This document shows, piece by piece, positions 1 to 7,341 of a stretch of 21,104 nucleotides of DNA. Location: the NCBI GenBank assembly GCA_902492275.1, contig CABUKW010000043.1, forward strand, positions 1 to 21,104, given 5' to 3'. The notes below the pieces were generated by a model. The model was not told the origin of the DNA. It did no database searches and saw nothing but the letters and a program-made list of their open reading frames with translations. A program made the position numbers and the translations under genes. The DNA is from an uncultured Peptococcaceae bacterium. GTDB lineage: Bacteria > Bacillota > Peptococcia > Peptococcales > Peptococcaceae. Numbering within the stretch: the first letter of the stretch is position 1; every line of letters begins with the position of its first letter.

Positions 1-107
1 ACAGTTTTATTTTTTCAACTGTCTACCTAAAGGGGAGCATATCACTTTTAAAGCCCTGCCCTTTTTATGATTGAGACTTTGTATTTGTGGGAGGAGCTGA
101 TGACGGG

Positions 108-803
108 ATGCACTCCAAAAATATTTTGGTGGTGGATGATGAAGATAAAATCGTGGATGTGGTGGCAGCCTTTTTAGAGAAGAAGGGCTATGCTGTTTTT
201 TGCGCTTCCAATGGGGCTGATGCTCTGAAAATTTTGGAGCAGGAAAATATTTTGCTGGTGATATTAGATTTGATGCTGCCCGATATTTCCGGCGAAAGGC
301 TTTGTCAGATAATCCGTAAAAAATCTAGGGTGCCAATCATTATGCTTACTGCCAAGGTCGAGGAGCAGGATGTGCTGAATGGCTTAGCCCTAGGCGCCGA
401 CGATTATATCAGAAAGCCCTTTAGCCTGAAAGAATTGCATGCCCGTGTGGAAACTGTGCTGCGCCGCGTACAGGCTGATTTGGTACCGCTGTACCGAAAA
501 AATTCTTTTGGCGATGGAGACCTTATTGTTGATTTTGAGAAAAATAGTTTCTGCAAGGGCGGACAGCCCATAAAATTGACGCCGATAGAAAGCGCACTGC
601 TGTCTGTGCTGATGAAATATCCGGGAAAGGTGCTCAGCCGGGAGGAACTGATTGCGCAGGCTCTGGGTACAGAATTTGACGGCTACGACCGGACCATTGA
701 CAGCCATATTAAGAATCTGCGTCATAAAATAGAGGATAATCCACGGAAGCCGCGCTATGTGCTTACCATTCATGGTAAGGGCTATCGCTTTGGGGGTGAG
801 TAA
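108..803 (+). CDS. OmpR/PhoB-family response regulator
   Basis: DNA-binding response regulator of a two-component pair. An in-frame GTG at 87 is possible, but ATG 108 is preferred: GGAGGAG at 90-96 lies 11 bases upstream, and the protein then begins just before the ILVVDDE strand (231 aa). Receiver domain is about residues 4-115, with the acidic pair D10/D11, phospho-acceptor D54 in LDLMLPD, T81, and K103 in RKPF. A winged-helix trans_reg_C domain (about 130-230) ends in the family signature GKGYRF. The stop overlaps the GTG start of the kinase gene by 8 bases, so the two are cotranscribed and probably translationally coupled. The signal sensed and the target genes cannot be read from sequence. 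Confidence 0.95.
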   Translation: MHSKNILVVDDEDKIVDVVAAFLEKKGYAVFCASNGADALKILEQENILLVILDLMLPDISGERLCQIIRKKSRVPIIMLTAKVEEQDVLNGLALGADDYIRKPFSLKELHARVETVLRRVQADLVPLYRKNSFGDGDLIVDFEKNSFCKGGQPIKLTPIESALLSVLMKYPGKVLSREELIAQALGTEFDGYDRTIDSHIKNLRHKIEDNPRKPRYVLTIHGKGYRFGGE

Positions 804-2199
804 GCTGAAATTACCCAGTCTCAAATCTCGGTTTGCTGCTATCATCGCCCTAGTCGTTTTGGTGACAGTTGTGCTTATCAGTTTTTTATCAAACTGGCTG
901 ATTAATGTACAGTTTGAAGCGTATATTACCGAGGCGCGGGAAAAAGACGCGCAGGAAATCGTCACCAAGCTGGGCAGTTTGTATGCAGCCCATGAAGCTG
1001 CATGGGATATGGACGCACTGCACACCTTAGGGATGTTTGCCTTATATGACGGCTATATCATCAAGGTGTATGATGGAGCTGGTCAATCGGTATGGGACGC
1101 TGAATATCATGATATGAGTCTGTGCGCCCAGGTTATGCAGGAAATCTCAGAGCAAATGCGGGAGAAATATCCGAGGGCCAATGGAGAATTTATTGCGAAA
1201 AATTATCCCATTATTCAAGAGGGACAAGTTATCGGAGCAGTTACCATCAGCTATTATGGGCCATATTTTTTGAATGAGAGCGATTTTAAATTTTTGCGGG
1301 CCTTAAATGGCGTATTATTGGGTGTAGGGTGTTTGGCGCTGCTGCTGTCAGTGCTGATCGGTTCTTTGATGGCTCGTAACATCAGCAGACCAATCAGCAA
1401 CGCCATAGAGATTACCAAAGAAATTGCTGCCGGTCATTACCATGCTAAATTTGAAGAAGTGCCAAATATACAAGAGCTGGCAGAGATGACCGCGGCGATT
1501 ACCCATCTTTCCGATACCCTACAGCGGCAGGAGCGTTTACGCAAACAGATGACAGCCGATATTTCCCACGAATTGCGGACGCCGCTGACTACAGTGTGCA
1601 CTCATCTGGAAGCTATGATGGAGGGTGTTTGGGAACCGACAGAGGACAGACTTGCTTGCTGTCAGGAGGAACTTGAACGCATTACGAAAATTGTGCAGGA
1701 GCTGGAAGCGTTGTCCATCATGGAGAGCGGCGCTTATCAGTTACAAAAATCGCAGGTCAATTTACGGGAACTGGCAGAAACATGCAGCCGTGCCTTTGAA
1801 TCAGAGCTGTATCAAAAGCAGCAAAGGCTGTCTATACAAGGGCAGATAGAGGATATCAAAGCAGATGCAGATAAGCTATTGCAGGTAGCTCGCAATCTGT
1901 TATCCAATGCCATTAAATATACGCCGGAAGGCGGAACAATCACCGTTTGCTTCAAAGAAACGGCGACACAGGCCATCATGGAGGTTATCAATGATGGGCC
2001 AGGCATTCCGCAAACCGAGCTTCCTTTCATTTTTGAACGGTTCTATCGGGCTGATAAATCCCGCAATCGAAAATTGGGAGGGTCCGGTATCGGGCTAGCT
2101 GTTGTAAAAGCTATTGTGGAAGCCCATGGCGGCTCAGTCGGCGTTTTCAGCCAGGAGCAGGTGGAAACCCGTTTTGTAATAACATTGCCAAAACAGTAA
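796..2199 (+). CDS. Sensor histidine kinase (HAMP, HisKA, HATPase_c)
   Basis: Membrane sensor kinase partner of the upstream regulator. The longest open frame begins at 757, but GTG 796 is chosen because it gives an 8-base GTGAGTAA overlap with the regulator stop and puts a short basic N-terminus before TM1 (467 aa). Order: TM1 about 14-34, extracytoplasmic sensor region about 35-170, TM2 about 171-193, HAMP about 194-247, HisKA with H258 in ISHELRTP, then HATPase_c with N box N371, G1 DGPGIP (400-405), FERFYRAD, and G2 GGSGIGL (428-434). All catalytic boxes look intact, so it should autophosphorylate. The ligand is unknown. The gene is followed by an intrinsic terminator. Confidence 0.95.
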   Translation: MSKLKLPSLKSRFAAIIALVVLVTVVLISFLSNWLINVQFEAYITEAREKDAQEIVTKLGSLYAAHEAAWDMDALHTLGMFALYDGYIIKVYDGAGQSVWDAEYHDMSLCAQVMQEISEQMREKYPRANGEFIAKNYPIIQEGQVIGAVTISYYGPYFLNESDFKFLRALNGVLLGVGCLALLLSVLIGSLMARNISRPISNAIEITKEIAAGHYHAKFEEVPNIQELAEMTAAITHLSDTLQRQERLRKQMTADISHELRTPLTTVCTHLEAMMEGVWEPTEDRLACCQEELERITKIVQELEALSIMESGAYQLQKSQVNLRELAETCSRAFESELYQKQQRLSIQGQIEDIKADADKLLQVARNLLSNAIKYTPEGGTITVCFKETATQAIMEVINDGPGIPQTELPFIFERFYRADKSRNRKLGGSGIGLAVVKAIVEAHGGSVGVFSQEQVETRFVITLPKQ

Positions 2200-2221
2200 T
2201 ACAGAATATTATTTTAAAAAG

Positions 2222-2247
2222 TACCGCTTTCACAGGCGGTATTTTTT
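2222..2247 (+). terminator. Intrinsic terminator of the first two-component operon
   Basis: TACCGC (2222-2227) pairs with GCGGTA (2236-2241) around an 8-base loop and is followed by six T residues. It lies 22 bases after the kinase stop. Confidence 0.85.
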
Positions 2248-2270
2248 ATGAAAATTTTGGGGAAAGACTC

Positions 2271-2299
2271 TTTACGATTGATAAATTTGGTAGCATAAT
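2271..2299 (+). promoter_or_regulatory. Candidate sigma-A promoter of the EamA transporter gene
   Basis: TTTACG (2271-2276), a 17-base spacer, and CATAAT (2294-2299). This matches the consensus at 4/6 and 5/6 positions. It sits between the preceding terminator and the transporter gene, so predicted transcription starts near 2306. Confidence 0.55.
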
Positions 2300-2362
2300 A
2301 AAGAAAGCTGGCTTTTCAGAACAGCATGAGATAAAGAGATGAACGGGGTAGGAGAATTTATT

Positions 2363-3295
2363 ATGAATCGTAAGAGCTTTATTGTCGGCGCTTTGCTGGC
2401 ACTGATTCCGGGCGTGTTGTGGGGGCTTTCCGGCGTATTTGGACAATATTTATTTCAGCAGCGGGGGCTAAGCGCCGAATGGCTAACCACTGTGCGTCTG
2501 CTGATTTCCGGCAGCTTGATGCTTATTATCAGCTTTATTTGGAGTCGGGAAAAAACGCTGGCCATTTTTCAGGATCGCAGAGATACGGTGCGGTTGCTAA
2601 TTTTTGCAGTGTTTGGCTTAATGGCTGTGCAGCTGACCTATTTTGTGTCTATTGCGAAATCCAATGCGCCCACTGCGACGATTTTGCAGTATCTGTTTCC
2701 AGTGTTGATTGTGCTGTTCACGGCTGTGTATAGCCGCAAGCTGCCGCAGAAAAAGGAAGTGGTCGCCATTGTGATGGCGGTGGTTGGAATTTTTCTGCTG
2801 GTGACTCACGGCAATCCCAACACGTTAAACATTACAGTGGAAGCGCTGATCTGGGGGCTAGTGTCGGCGGTAGCCATGGCTTTTTATACCATGTATCCGG
2901 GCAGCCTGCAGCTGCGCTGGGGCTCCCCAGTGATTGTAGGCTGGGGCATGCTGTTTGGCGGCATTGCCATCAATTTTTATCATCCTTTTTGGAACTTTAC
3001 CGGAGATATGGATTGGATGGCTTGGCTGATGGTGGCCTTTATTGTGCTGTTCGCCACCTTCGGCGCCTTTTATATTTATCTGGTCAGCGTTACTATGATT
3101 GGCGCTACTTATGCCAGCCTGTTTGCCTGTATAGAGCCGTTGGCTTCAGCGTTTTTCTCTGTAATCGGGCTGCATCTGGTGTTTAACTATATGGATTGGA
3201 TTGGTGCATTTTTAATTTTGGCCACCATGTTTTTGTTGTCCTGGAAGGGAAAAAAACAGCCTACTGAAATAGAAGCGGAAAGGGCCGACCTATAA
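2363..3295 (+). CDS. EamA/DMT-superfamily transporter
   Basis: Inner-membrane protein of the drug/metabolite transporter superfamily, 310 aa with about ten hydrophobic segments arranged as two EamA repeats (about residues 8-145 and 155-290). The first repeat begins with ALIPGVLWGLSGVFGQ. The second carries the usual conserved segment ASLFACIEPLASAFFSVI near its end. The tail is short, charged and cytoplasmic. An in-frame ATG exists at 2339, but ATG 2363 is preferred because TAGGAGA (2349-2355) lies at normal distance before it. It appears monocistronic, with its own promoter. Family members export amino acids or other metabolites; the substrate here cannot be inferred. Confidence 0.9.
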   Translation: MNRKSFIVGALLALIPGVLWGLSGVFGQYLFQQRGLSAEWLTTVRLLISGSLMLIISFIWSREKTLAIFQDRRDTVRLLIFAVFGLMAVQLTYFVSIAKSNAPTATILQYLFPVLIVLFTAVYSRKLPQKKEVVAIVMAVVGIFLLVTHGNPNTLNITVEALIWGLVSAVAMAFYTMYPGSLQLRWGSPVIVGWGMLFGGIAINFYHPFWNFTGDMDWMAWLMVAFIVLFATFGAFYIYLVSVTMIGATYASLFACIEPLASAFFSVIGLHLVFNYMDWIGAFLILATMFLLSWKGKKQPTEIEAERADL

Positions 3296-3353
3296 TTGGA
3301 CGGTAAATGTTGTCGGCGCTTTGCCGTTATACGGCAGGCAGACAAGAAAGGCA

Positions 3354-3382
3354 TTGACATTGCCGCGATTTCGGACAATAAT
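3354..3382 (+). promoter_or_regulatory. Strong sigma-A promoter before the WapI-like gene
   Basis: A perfect TTGACA (3354-3359), a 17-base spacer, and AATAAT (3377-3382; 5/6). Predicted start is near 3389, giving a leader of about 34 bases before ATG 3423. Confidence 0.7.
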
Positions 3383-3422
3383 ATAACTTGTTGAGACATT
3401 TATAGGACAGGGGTGTTGTGAG

Positions 3423-3878
3423 ATGTATATTGGACAAACAGGCGAGAACCAGATTGCACTTGCGATTGAAGGGTACCAATATCCAGAAAATCCGCAAAAT
3501 TACTTTGAAGCTAACTGGCTGATGGTGGACTTGGCGGTTTGTACACCAAAAGCACAGTGGCAAGCCCAGGCTCCTGTGATATTATCCAGCGAGTTAAATT
3601 GTTTTATTGATTGGCTGCAGGCAACTGGTGAAAATAGGGCGCAAAATCGTTTTTTTGATTTTGAAGAACCGACGCTGTATATTTGTGTGACAGACCGTAC
3701 AACCCATGCCGTCACCTTAGAATTTCATTTTCATTTGGATTTTCGCTGCCCGGAAGAAGAACAGCATGAAACACGGGTGGCTGTTGTTTTAACTTTAGCG
3801 GAATTGGACTCGTGGATTCGTCAGTTAAAGCAATATGCGGAGAAGTATCCTGTGCGGTATGTTTTTGAAATGCTTTGA
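3423..3878 (+). CDS. Small cytosolic protein resembling WapI-type immunity proteins
   Basis: A 151-aa soluble acidic protein with no signal peptide or membrane segment. Its pattern recalls the WapI immunity family (antitoxins to the WapA tRNase): a YQYPENPQNYFEANWL segment near residues 18-33, a central ELNCFIDWL helix (about 57-65), a FDFEEPTLYI strand (about 77-86), and a C-terminal helix ending in KYPVRYVFE. This is recognised by eye from memory of family shape, not from an alignment. No toxin gene lies next to it, so if the family call is right it is an orphan immunity gene or has another role. It has its own strong promoter and an AGGGGTG-type ribosome binding site. Confidence 0.55.
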   Translation: MYIGQTGENQIALAIEGYQYPENPQNYFEANWLMVDLAVCTPKAQWQAQAPVILSSELNCFIDWLQATGENRAQNRFFDFEEPTLYICVTDRTTHAVTLEFHFHLDFRCPEEEQHETRVAVVLTLAELDSWIRQLKQYAEKYPVRYVFEML

Positions 3879-3926
3879 TGGGGTATATTAGTAGTAATTA
3901 CCAAACTATTTTAGGAGGAAACAGGC

Positions 3927-4685
3927 ATGGACACAACAGCACTTTTTAAATTAGGCTATGGTTTATATGTAATCGGCACAGAACTGGATGGCACTGCAGC
4001 CGGCTGCACAGCCAACACCGTGATGCAGATTACCAGTGAGCCAGCGCAAATTGCAGTGGGATTAAACAAAAATAATTATACCAACGAAATGATTCAGAAA
4101 AGCAGAAAATTAACCGTATCTATTTTAGATAAAACGGCCGATATGAATTTAATTGGCAATTTTGGCTTTCAGAGCAGCCGCACAGCGGACAAGTTTGCCA
4201 ACAGTGGTCAAGCTCTGGTGAAAGATGCTTTTCAGGTGCCTTATCTGGCGGAGCATACCAGCGCCGTATTGTCGGCTAAGGTAGTAAATACTTTGGATTG
4301 CGGCACCCATACATTGTTTTTGTGCGAGCTGACCGATGCACAGGTATTATCCAAAGAAGAACCGATGACCTATGCCTATTATCATAGCGATGTGAAAACA
4401 AAAAAAGCGCCTGTTGCGGCAGGCAGCGGCGAAAAATGGCAGTGCAGCGTGTGCGGCTATGTGCATGAGGGCGCTCTGTCTGACGATTTTGTTTGTCCAG
4501 TATGCAAACAGCCTGCCAGCGTGTTTGTGAAATTGGAAGCCGCTGAAAAGCAGGAGTCGACAGAACAACAGGCAGAAAAATGGCAATGCACGGTTTGCGG
4601 CTATATCCACGACGGCGCTGTGGACGATGACTTTATTTGTCCGATTTGTAAACAAGGGAAAGCCGCTTTTGTAAAAAAGGCATAG
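3927..4685 (+). CDS. Flavin reductase-like domain fused to two rubredoxin-like domains
   Basis: A 252-aa cytosolic redox protein. Residues 1-155 form an FMN-binding flavin reductase-like domain (N-terminal LFKLGYGLYVIGT, then the NTVMQITSEP strand region, SVxIL-type core). Two rubredoxin-like modules follow: C173/C176...C190/C193 and C221/C224...C238/C241. Each reads CxxCGYxHxG...DDFxCPxCK. The spacing between CxxC pairs is short, as in the rubredoxin domain of rubrerythrin, not classical rubredoxin. A Glu/Gln-rich linker joins them. By analogy with Hrb-type high-molecular-weight rubredoxins, it probably passes electrons from NAD(P)H via flavin to iron, toward oxygen- or NO-reducing flavodiiron or peroxide-reducing proteins; none is in the window. 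AGGAGG (3913-3918) lies 8 bases before ATG. The double rubredoxin tail is unusual. Confidence 0.88.
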   Translation: MDTTALFKLGYGLYVIGTELDGTAAGCTANTVMQITSEPAQIAVGLNKNNYTNEMIQKSRKLTVSILDKTADMNLIGNFGFQSSRTADKFANSGQALVKDAFQVPYLAEHTSAVLSAKVVNTLDCGTHTLFLCELTDAQVLSKEEPMTYAYYHSDVKTKKAPVAAGSGEKWQCSVCGYVHEGALSDDFVCPVCKQPASVFVKLEAAEKQESTEQQAEKWQCTVCGYIHDGAVDDDFICPICKQGKAAFVKKA

Positions 4686-4712
4686 CAAATTTTTTATCAT
4701 GCATAAAACGAT

Positions 4713-4747
4713 AAACTGCAATCAGGGCTTCTGGTTGCAGTTTTTTG
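4713..4747 (+). terminator. Intrinsic terminator after the flavin reductase/rubredoxin gene
   Basis: A 13-bp stem (4713-4725 with 4731-4743, one G-T pair) closes a GGCTT loop and runs into TTTTTT. The opposite strand also has T-rich sequence after the stem, so it may also stop the minus-strand HTH transcript. Confidence 0.9.
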
Positions 4748-4832
4748 TGAAAATTTTTTTGCAAAGTGCTGCAATAGAAATACAGCGTATGGCGTTTGTC
4801 TTGCTGCTGATTGGTCAGCACGGATTTGTTAC

Positions 4833-5021
4833 TTAGGGCGTAAAAAGTTCATCAACGGTTATATCTAATTCTTTTGCTAGATTAAAAGCTAACGACAGTG
4901 TGGGATCATATTTATCATTTTCAATAGCGTTGACAGTCTGTCGTGATACCTTGCATTTTTTTGCCAATTCCTCCTGTGACAAGCCTAGCTCTCTTCTTTT
5001 ATCTTTAATAATGTTCTTCAT
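4833..5021 (-). CDS. Small Cro/CI-family HTH regulator (XRE type)
   Basis: A 62-aa single-domain DNA-binding protein. The frame is open up to 5069, but ATG 5021 is chosen because GGAG lies 9 bases upstream and the protein then begins MKNIIKDKRRELGLSQ, the typical start of this family. The HTH_3 fold covers nearly the whole protein: LSQEELAKKCKVSRQTVNAIENDKYDPTLSLAFNLAKELDITVDELF. It starts 4 bases after the stop of the upstream membrane-protein gene, so the two form an operon. Such pairs of an HTH protein and a small membrane protein are common in Bacillota. Two related palindromes at the operon promoter are the obvious candidate operators for autoregulation. Confidence 0.9.
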   Translation of the reverse strand: MKNIIKDKRRELGLSQEELAKKCKVSRQTVNAIENDKYDPTLSLAFNLAKELDITVDELFTP

Positions 5022-5025
5022 AAGG

Positions 5026-5337
5026 TCAATCTCCGTATTTCTTTTTGTGATAGAAAAGTTGAAGCGCATAAATCATAGCAATAACTGTTAATGTTACAAA
5101 AGGATTTATATTCTGAATAGATAAATCATTACCGGATACTATTCGAAAAAAGTTTTCAGCAATGCAAAATAATAAATAACCAACCGTTATACAAAAAGTT
5201 TTTGCGCTGGCTTTTTCAATAATCATCTTTCTGCGTTCATCTCCTTGCTTTCCCAATGAAATAAACATAAAGATGATAAGAGCAAGCATTGCAATTAAGA
5301 AAATGAAAAATAGTGTCAGCAAAAAATTTGTACTCAT
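5026..5337 (-). CDS. Small three-helix membrane protein paired with the HTH regulator
   Basis: A 103-aa membrane protein. TM1 is about residues 5-28, followed by the charged cytoplasmic segment GKQGDERRKMIIEKASAKTF, then TM2 about 46-66 and TM3 about 78-95, with a lysine-rich tail. The GDERRKMIIEKA linker is typical of uncharacterised small membrane proteins encoded beside XRE regulators (DUF2178/DUF3796-like in appearance; not verified). GAGGAGG lies about 8 bases before ATG. Function is unknown. The arrangement suggests it modulates, or is controlled by, the HTH partner. Confidence 0.8.
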   Translation of the reverse strand: MSTNFLLTLFFIFLIAMLALIIFMFISLGKQGDERRKMIIEKASAKTFCITVGYLLFCIAENFFRIVSGNDLSIQNINPFVTLTVIAMIYALQLFYHKKKYGD

Positions 5338-5366
5338 AGTAAAAACCTCCTCATCTTATAATAAAA

Positions 5367-5390
5367 ATATGTCAAAAACTTTTTACATAT
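5367..5390. promoter_or_regulatory. Second operator-like palindrome over the start point
   Basis: ATATGT (5367-5372) and ACATAT (5385-5390) flank an AAAAA-C-TTTTT core. The core ATGTCAA...CTTTTT...ACAT is shared with the palindrome at 5409-5440, so both are probably bound by the same protein. Confidence 0.55.
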
Positions 5391-5392
5391 CT

Positions 5393-5421
5393 ATTATATT
5401 GATACGCGGTAGAAATGTCAA
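5393..5421 (-). promoter_or_regulatory. Consensus promoter of the membrane protein/HTH operon
   Basis: Read on the minus strand: TTGACA (5421-5416), a 17-base spacer, and TATAAT (5398-5393). Both hexamers match the consensus perfectly. Predicted start is near 5386, about 50 bases before the ATG. The -35 box lies inside one palindrome and the start point lies in a second. Confidence 0.85.
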
Positions 5422-5440
5422 GACTTTTTGACATTTCTAC
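5409..5440. promoter_or_regulatory. Operator-like palindrome over the -35 box
   Basis: GTAGAAATGTCA (5409-5420) and its exact reverse complement (5429-5440) are separated by 8 bases. The left arm contains the -35 hexamer of the minus-strand promoter. A dimeric XRE protein bound here would block RNA polymerase. Confidence 0.65.
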
Positions 5441-5502
5441 AAGACTATTTAAGAAATATTGGAAGGTCGTTATCCCTATCCTGCTATTTCATTGCATAAT
5501 AT

Positions 5503-5628
5503 GTAGGGGCTAAAGCAATAGTACACTTTGGAGGTAATGGGGATTCTGCTTTAGGTGACAGCATTTGGTGCAGCGCTGTAGAGAAAATGGATTGGGATTG
5601 TATTCCTGATAAGAAGCTGCTATACTGA
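5503..5628 (+). pseudogene. Possible 3' remnant of a lost gene
   Basis: A 41-codon open stretch ends in TGA at 5626-5628 and is preceded by an in-frame TAA at 5497. It has no good start codon. The translation is protein-like: AKAIVHFGGNGDSALGDSI, then WCSAVEKMDWDCIPDKK. The family is not recognised. The promoter of the hydrolase gene lies across its end, which fits decayed sequence, not an active gene. It could equally be chance. Confidence 0.25.
5598..5626 (+). promoter_or_regulatory. Candidate promoter of the alpha/beta hydrolase gene
   Basis: TTGTAT (5598-5603; 4/6), a 17-base spacer, and TATACT (5621-5626; 5/6). Predicted start is near 5633, close before the ribosome binding site AAAGGAGGAG. 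Confidence 0.6.
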
Positions 5629-5661
5629 ATTTATGATTTACATTTAAAGGAGGAGTCAGAT

Positions 5662-6597
5662 ATGTTGCATGAAGTAAGCTTCCCATCTTACAATCAGAGA
5701 GATACCGTGCAGGGCTGGATTTATGTGCCGGCAGCGCAGCCGAGGGGTATCGTGCAGTTGGTGCATGGTTTTGGCGAGCATTCCAGACGGTATTTTCATA
5801 TGATTGTGAAATTGATGGACGCCGGATTTATTGTAGCCGCCGACGACCATGTGGGTCATGGAAAAACCGCTATGATGAACAATACATGGGGCGATTGGGG
5901 CGACGCCGGTTTCCGCACCATGATGGAAGATGAACACACCCTGACTACTGTGGTGAAAGAAAAATATTCGAACTTGCCTTATTTCATGTTTGGTCATAGC
6001 ATGGGATCGTTTATTGCCAGAGATTATGCGGCCAATTATGGCACAGAATTGGCAGGGCTGATTATTTGTGGCACCGCCGGAAAGTTCCAGGGTGCGGCGG
6101 AGGTGCTGCCCTTGCTGGAAGCAGCAGTTGCAGCAGGCAAAGGGAAAGAGTCCGATCCCCAATATGCAGGTCAGCTAATGGGCTGGATGGGCGAACGATG
6201 CGGCGAGGTGAAGCTGGGCAACGAATGGATCTGCGCCGATCCTTATGTGCAGTTGGACCATGCGCAGGATCCCTTTGACGCATTTACCAAAGCAACTACC
6301 AATCAGGCTATGCGGGACTTTGTGCAGATGATGCTCTGCATTGAGGGTACCCAGTGGGCGGAAAAGGTTCCGGTGCAACTGCCGGTTTATAACATTGCCG
6401 GTGATCAGGATCCAGTAGGGAATTATGGCGAAGGCGTTTATTTGGTGAGCAATTGGCTGTACAGCACAGGTCATTCGGTACAGACAAAGCTGTATGCAGG
6501 CTATCGCCATGAAATTCATAATTACAACGATATTAAGGACGAGGTAGAAGCTGGGATCATTGCTTTTTTGAATGGTGTTTTAGAAACGCAAGCATAG
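5662..6597 (+). CDS. Alpha/beta hydrolase, monoacylglycerol lipase/lysophospholipase-like
   Basis: A 311-aa serine hydrolase of the Hydrolase_4 group (PldB/YtpA-like). Visible elements are the oxyanion-hole strand LVHGFGEHSRRY (residues 34-44), DDHVGHGKT (61-69), the nucleophile elbow GHSMG with S113, the acid in GDQDPVGNYGEGV (D250 likely), and the base in GYRHEIHNY (H283 likely). The triad is therefore complete. There is no signal peptide, so it is probably cytosolic and cleaves an acylglycerol or lysolipid ester; the true substrate is unknown. AAAGGAGGAG precedes ATG. It is monocistronic and ends at a terminator shared with the convergent tmk gene. Confidence 0.92.
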   Translation: MLHEVSFPSYNQRDTVQGWIYVPAAQPRGIVQLVHGFGEHSRRYFHMIVKLMDAGFIVAADDHVGHGKTAMMNNTWGDWGDAGFRTMMEDEHTLTTVVKEKYSNLPYFMFGHSMGSFIARDYAANYGTELAGLIICGTAGKFQGAAEVLPLLEAAVAAGKGKESDPQYAGQLMGWMGERCGEVKLGNEWICADPYVQLDHAQDPFDAFTKATTNQAMRDFVQMMLCIEGTQWAEKVPVQLPVYNIAGDQDPVGNYGEGVYLVSNWLYSTGHSVQTKLYAGYRHEIHNYNDIKDEVEAGIIAFLNGVLETQA

Positions 6598-6611
6598 AAA
6601 TATGGTAACGA

Positions 6612-6658
6612 AGAAAGGCTGCAAGCAGAGTAGTATCTGCCTGCAGCCTTTCTAATTT
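6612..6658. terminator. Bidirectional terminator between hydrolase and tmk
   Basis: A 12-bp outer stem, AGAAAGGCTGCA (6612-6623) with its exact complement (6642-6653), and an inner GCAGA/TCTGC stem. T-rich sequence follows on the plus strand, and moderately T-rich sequence on the minus strand. Confidence 0.8.
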
Positions 6659-6666
6659 TATTAGAG

Positions 6667-7341
6667 TTATCGTGAAAATTTGGCAATCAATTGCATGATT
6701 TCCGTATGAATTTCTTCTATACTGCGGATTTGGTCGTTGGCGACGCAGTTGATACGGTGCCACTGCTGATGCTGGGCGATGGCGGTGGCGTTTTCATAGG
6801 CTTGCTGCAGATATTGCTGGTCAGATTCGTGGATATCCTGGGTTAGGCCTTGCTTGAGTGCGTTGCGCTGCTGGCGCAGACGCAGGCTGTAGGCTGGCGG
6901 CATATCTAAAAAGATAACGCAGTCGGGACGGGGTAAGCCGAAGATATTGTATTCTAAATCGGACAGCCAATGGATATACCGCTCTTTTTCTGCGGCCTCG
7001 GCGATTTTACCAGCCTGATGCACCAGATTGGACGTGACATAGCGGTCCGCAATGACGATGCCGCCGTTCTTGTAAAAGGGCTGCCAGTCCTTACGGAAGG
7101 AGGCGAAACGGTCTACGGCAAAAAATACAGAGGTGGCAAAGGCATTGACCGATTGGGGATCACTGCCGAATTCGCCGTTGAGATACATTTTAATCAGGCT
7201 GGAGGCAGGGCTGTCGTAATTGGGAAAGCTGACCTTGCGCACAGGTTTATCCTGCTTTTGCAGTGCCTGATATAATAAATCAGTTTGGGTGGCCTTGCCG
7301 CTACCGTCCACCCCTTCGATGACAAATAATGTTCCGTTCAT
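6667..7341 (-). CDS. tmk: Thymidylate kinase (dTMP kinase)
   Basis: Phosphorylates dTMP to dTDP in dTTP synthesis. 224 aa from ATG 7341; the open frame extends much further upstream, but that extension only shadows the preceding gene. The P-loop is EGVDGSGKATQ (residues 9-19), the DR motif lies in IADRYVTSNLVHQAGK, and a lid-like region contains RQQRNALKQGLTQ. The Ala after the P-loop lysine (KAT, not the common KTT) is seen in some clostridial homologues. Its ATG overlaps the stop of the decarboxylase-like gene (ATGA). The same yaaO-tmk neighbourhood exists in Bacillus subtilis, which supports both calls. No holB follows here. Confidence 0.9.
   Translation of the reverse strand: MNGTLFVIEGVDGSGKATQTDLLYQALQKQDKPVRKVSFPNYDSPASSLIKMYLNGEFGSDPQSVNAFATSVFFAVDRFASFRKDWQPFYKNGGIVIADRYVTSNLVHQAGKIAEAAEKERYIHWLSDLEYNIFGLPRPDCVIFLDMPPAYSLRLRQQRNALKQGLTQDIHESDQQYLQQAYENATAIAQHQQWHRINCVANDQIRSIEEIHTEIMQLIAKFSR

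Noticed and set aside
29..66. Possible terminator of an upstream gene (AAAGGG with CCCTTT, then T)
   Set aside because: The stem is only 6 bp with a 24-base loop, too weak to annotate, and the upstream gene is outside the window.
390..1025. Long minus-strand open frame (211 aa) across the first response regulator and kinase
   Set aside because: It lies antisense to two well-supported genes and its translation shows no domain or ribosome binding site.
5656..6162. 168-aa minus-strand open frame opposite the hydrolase
   Set aside because: Shadow of the strong alpha/beta hydrolase gene; composition is that of an antisense frame.
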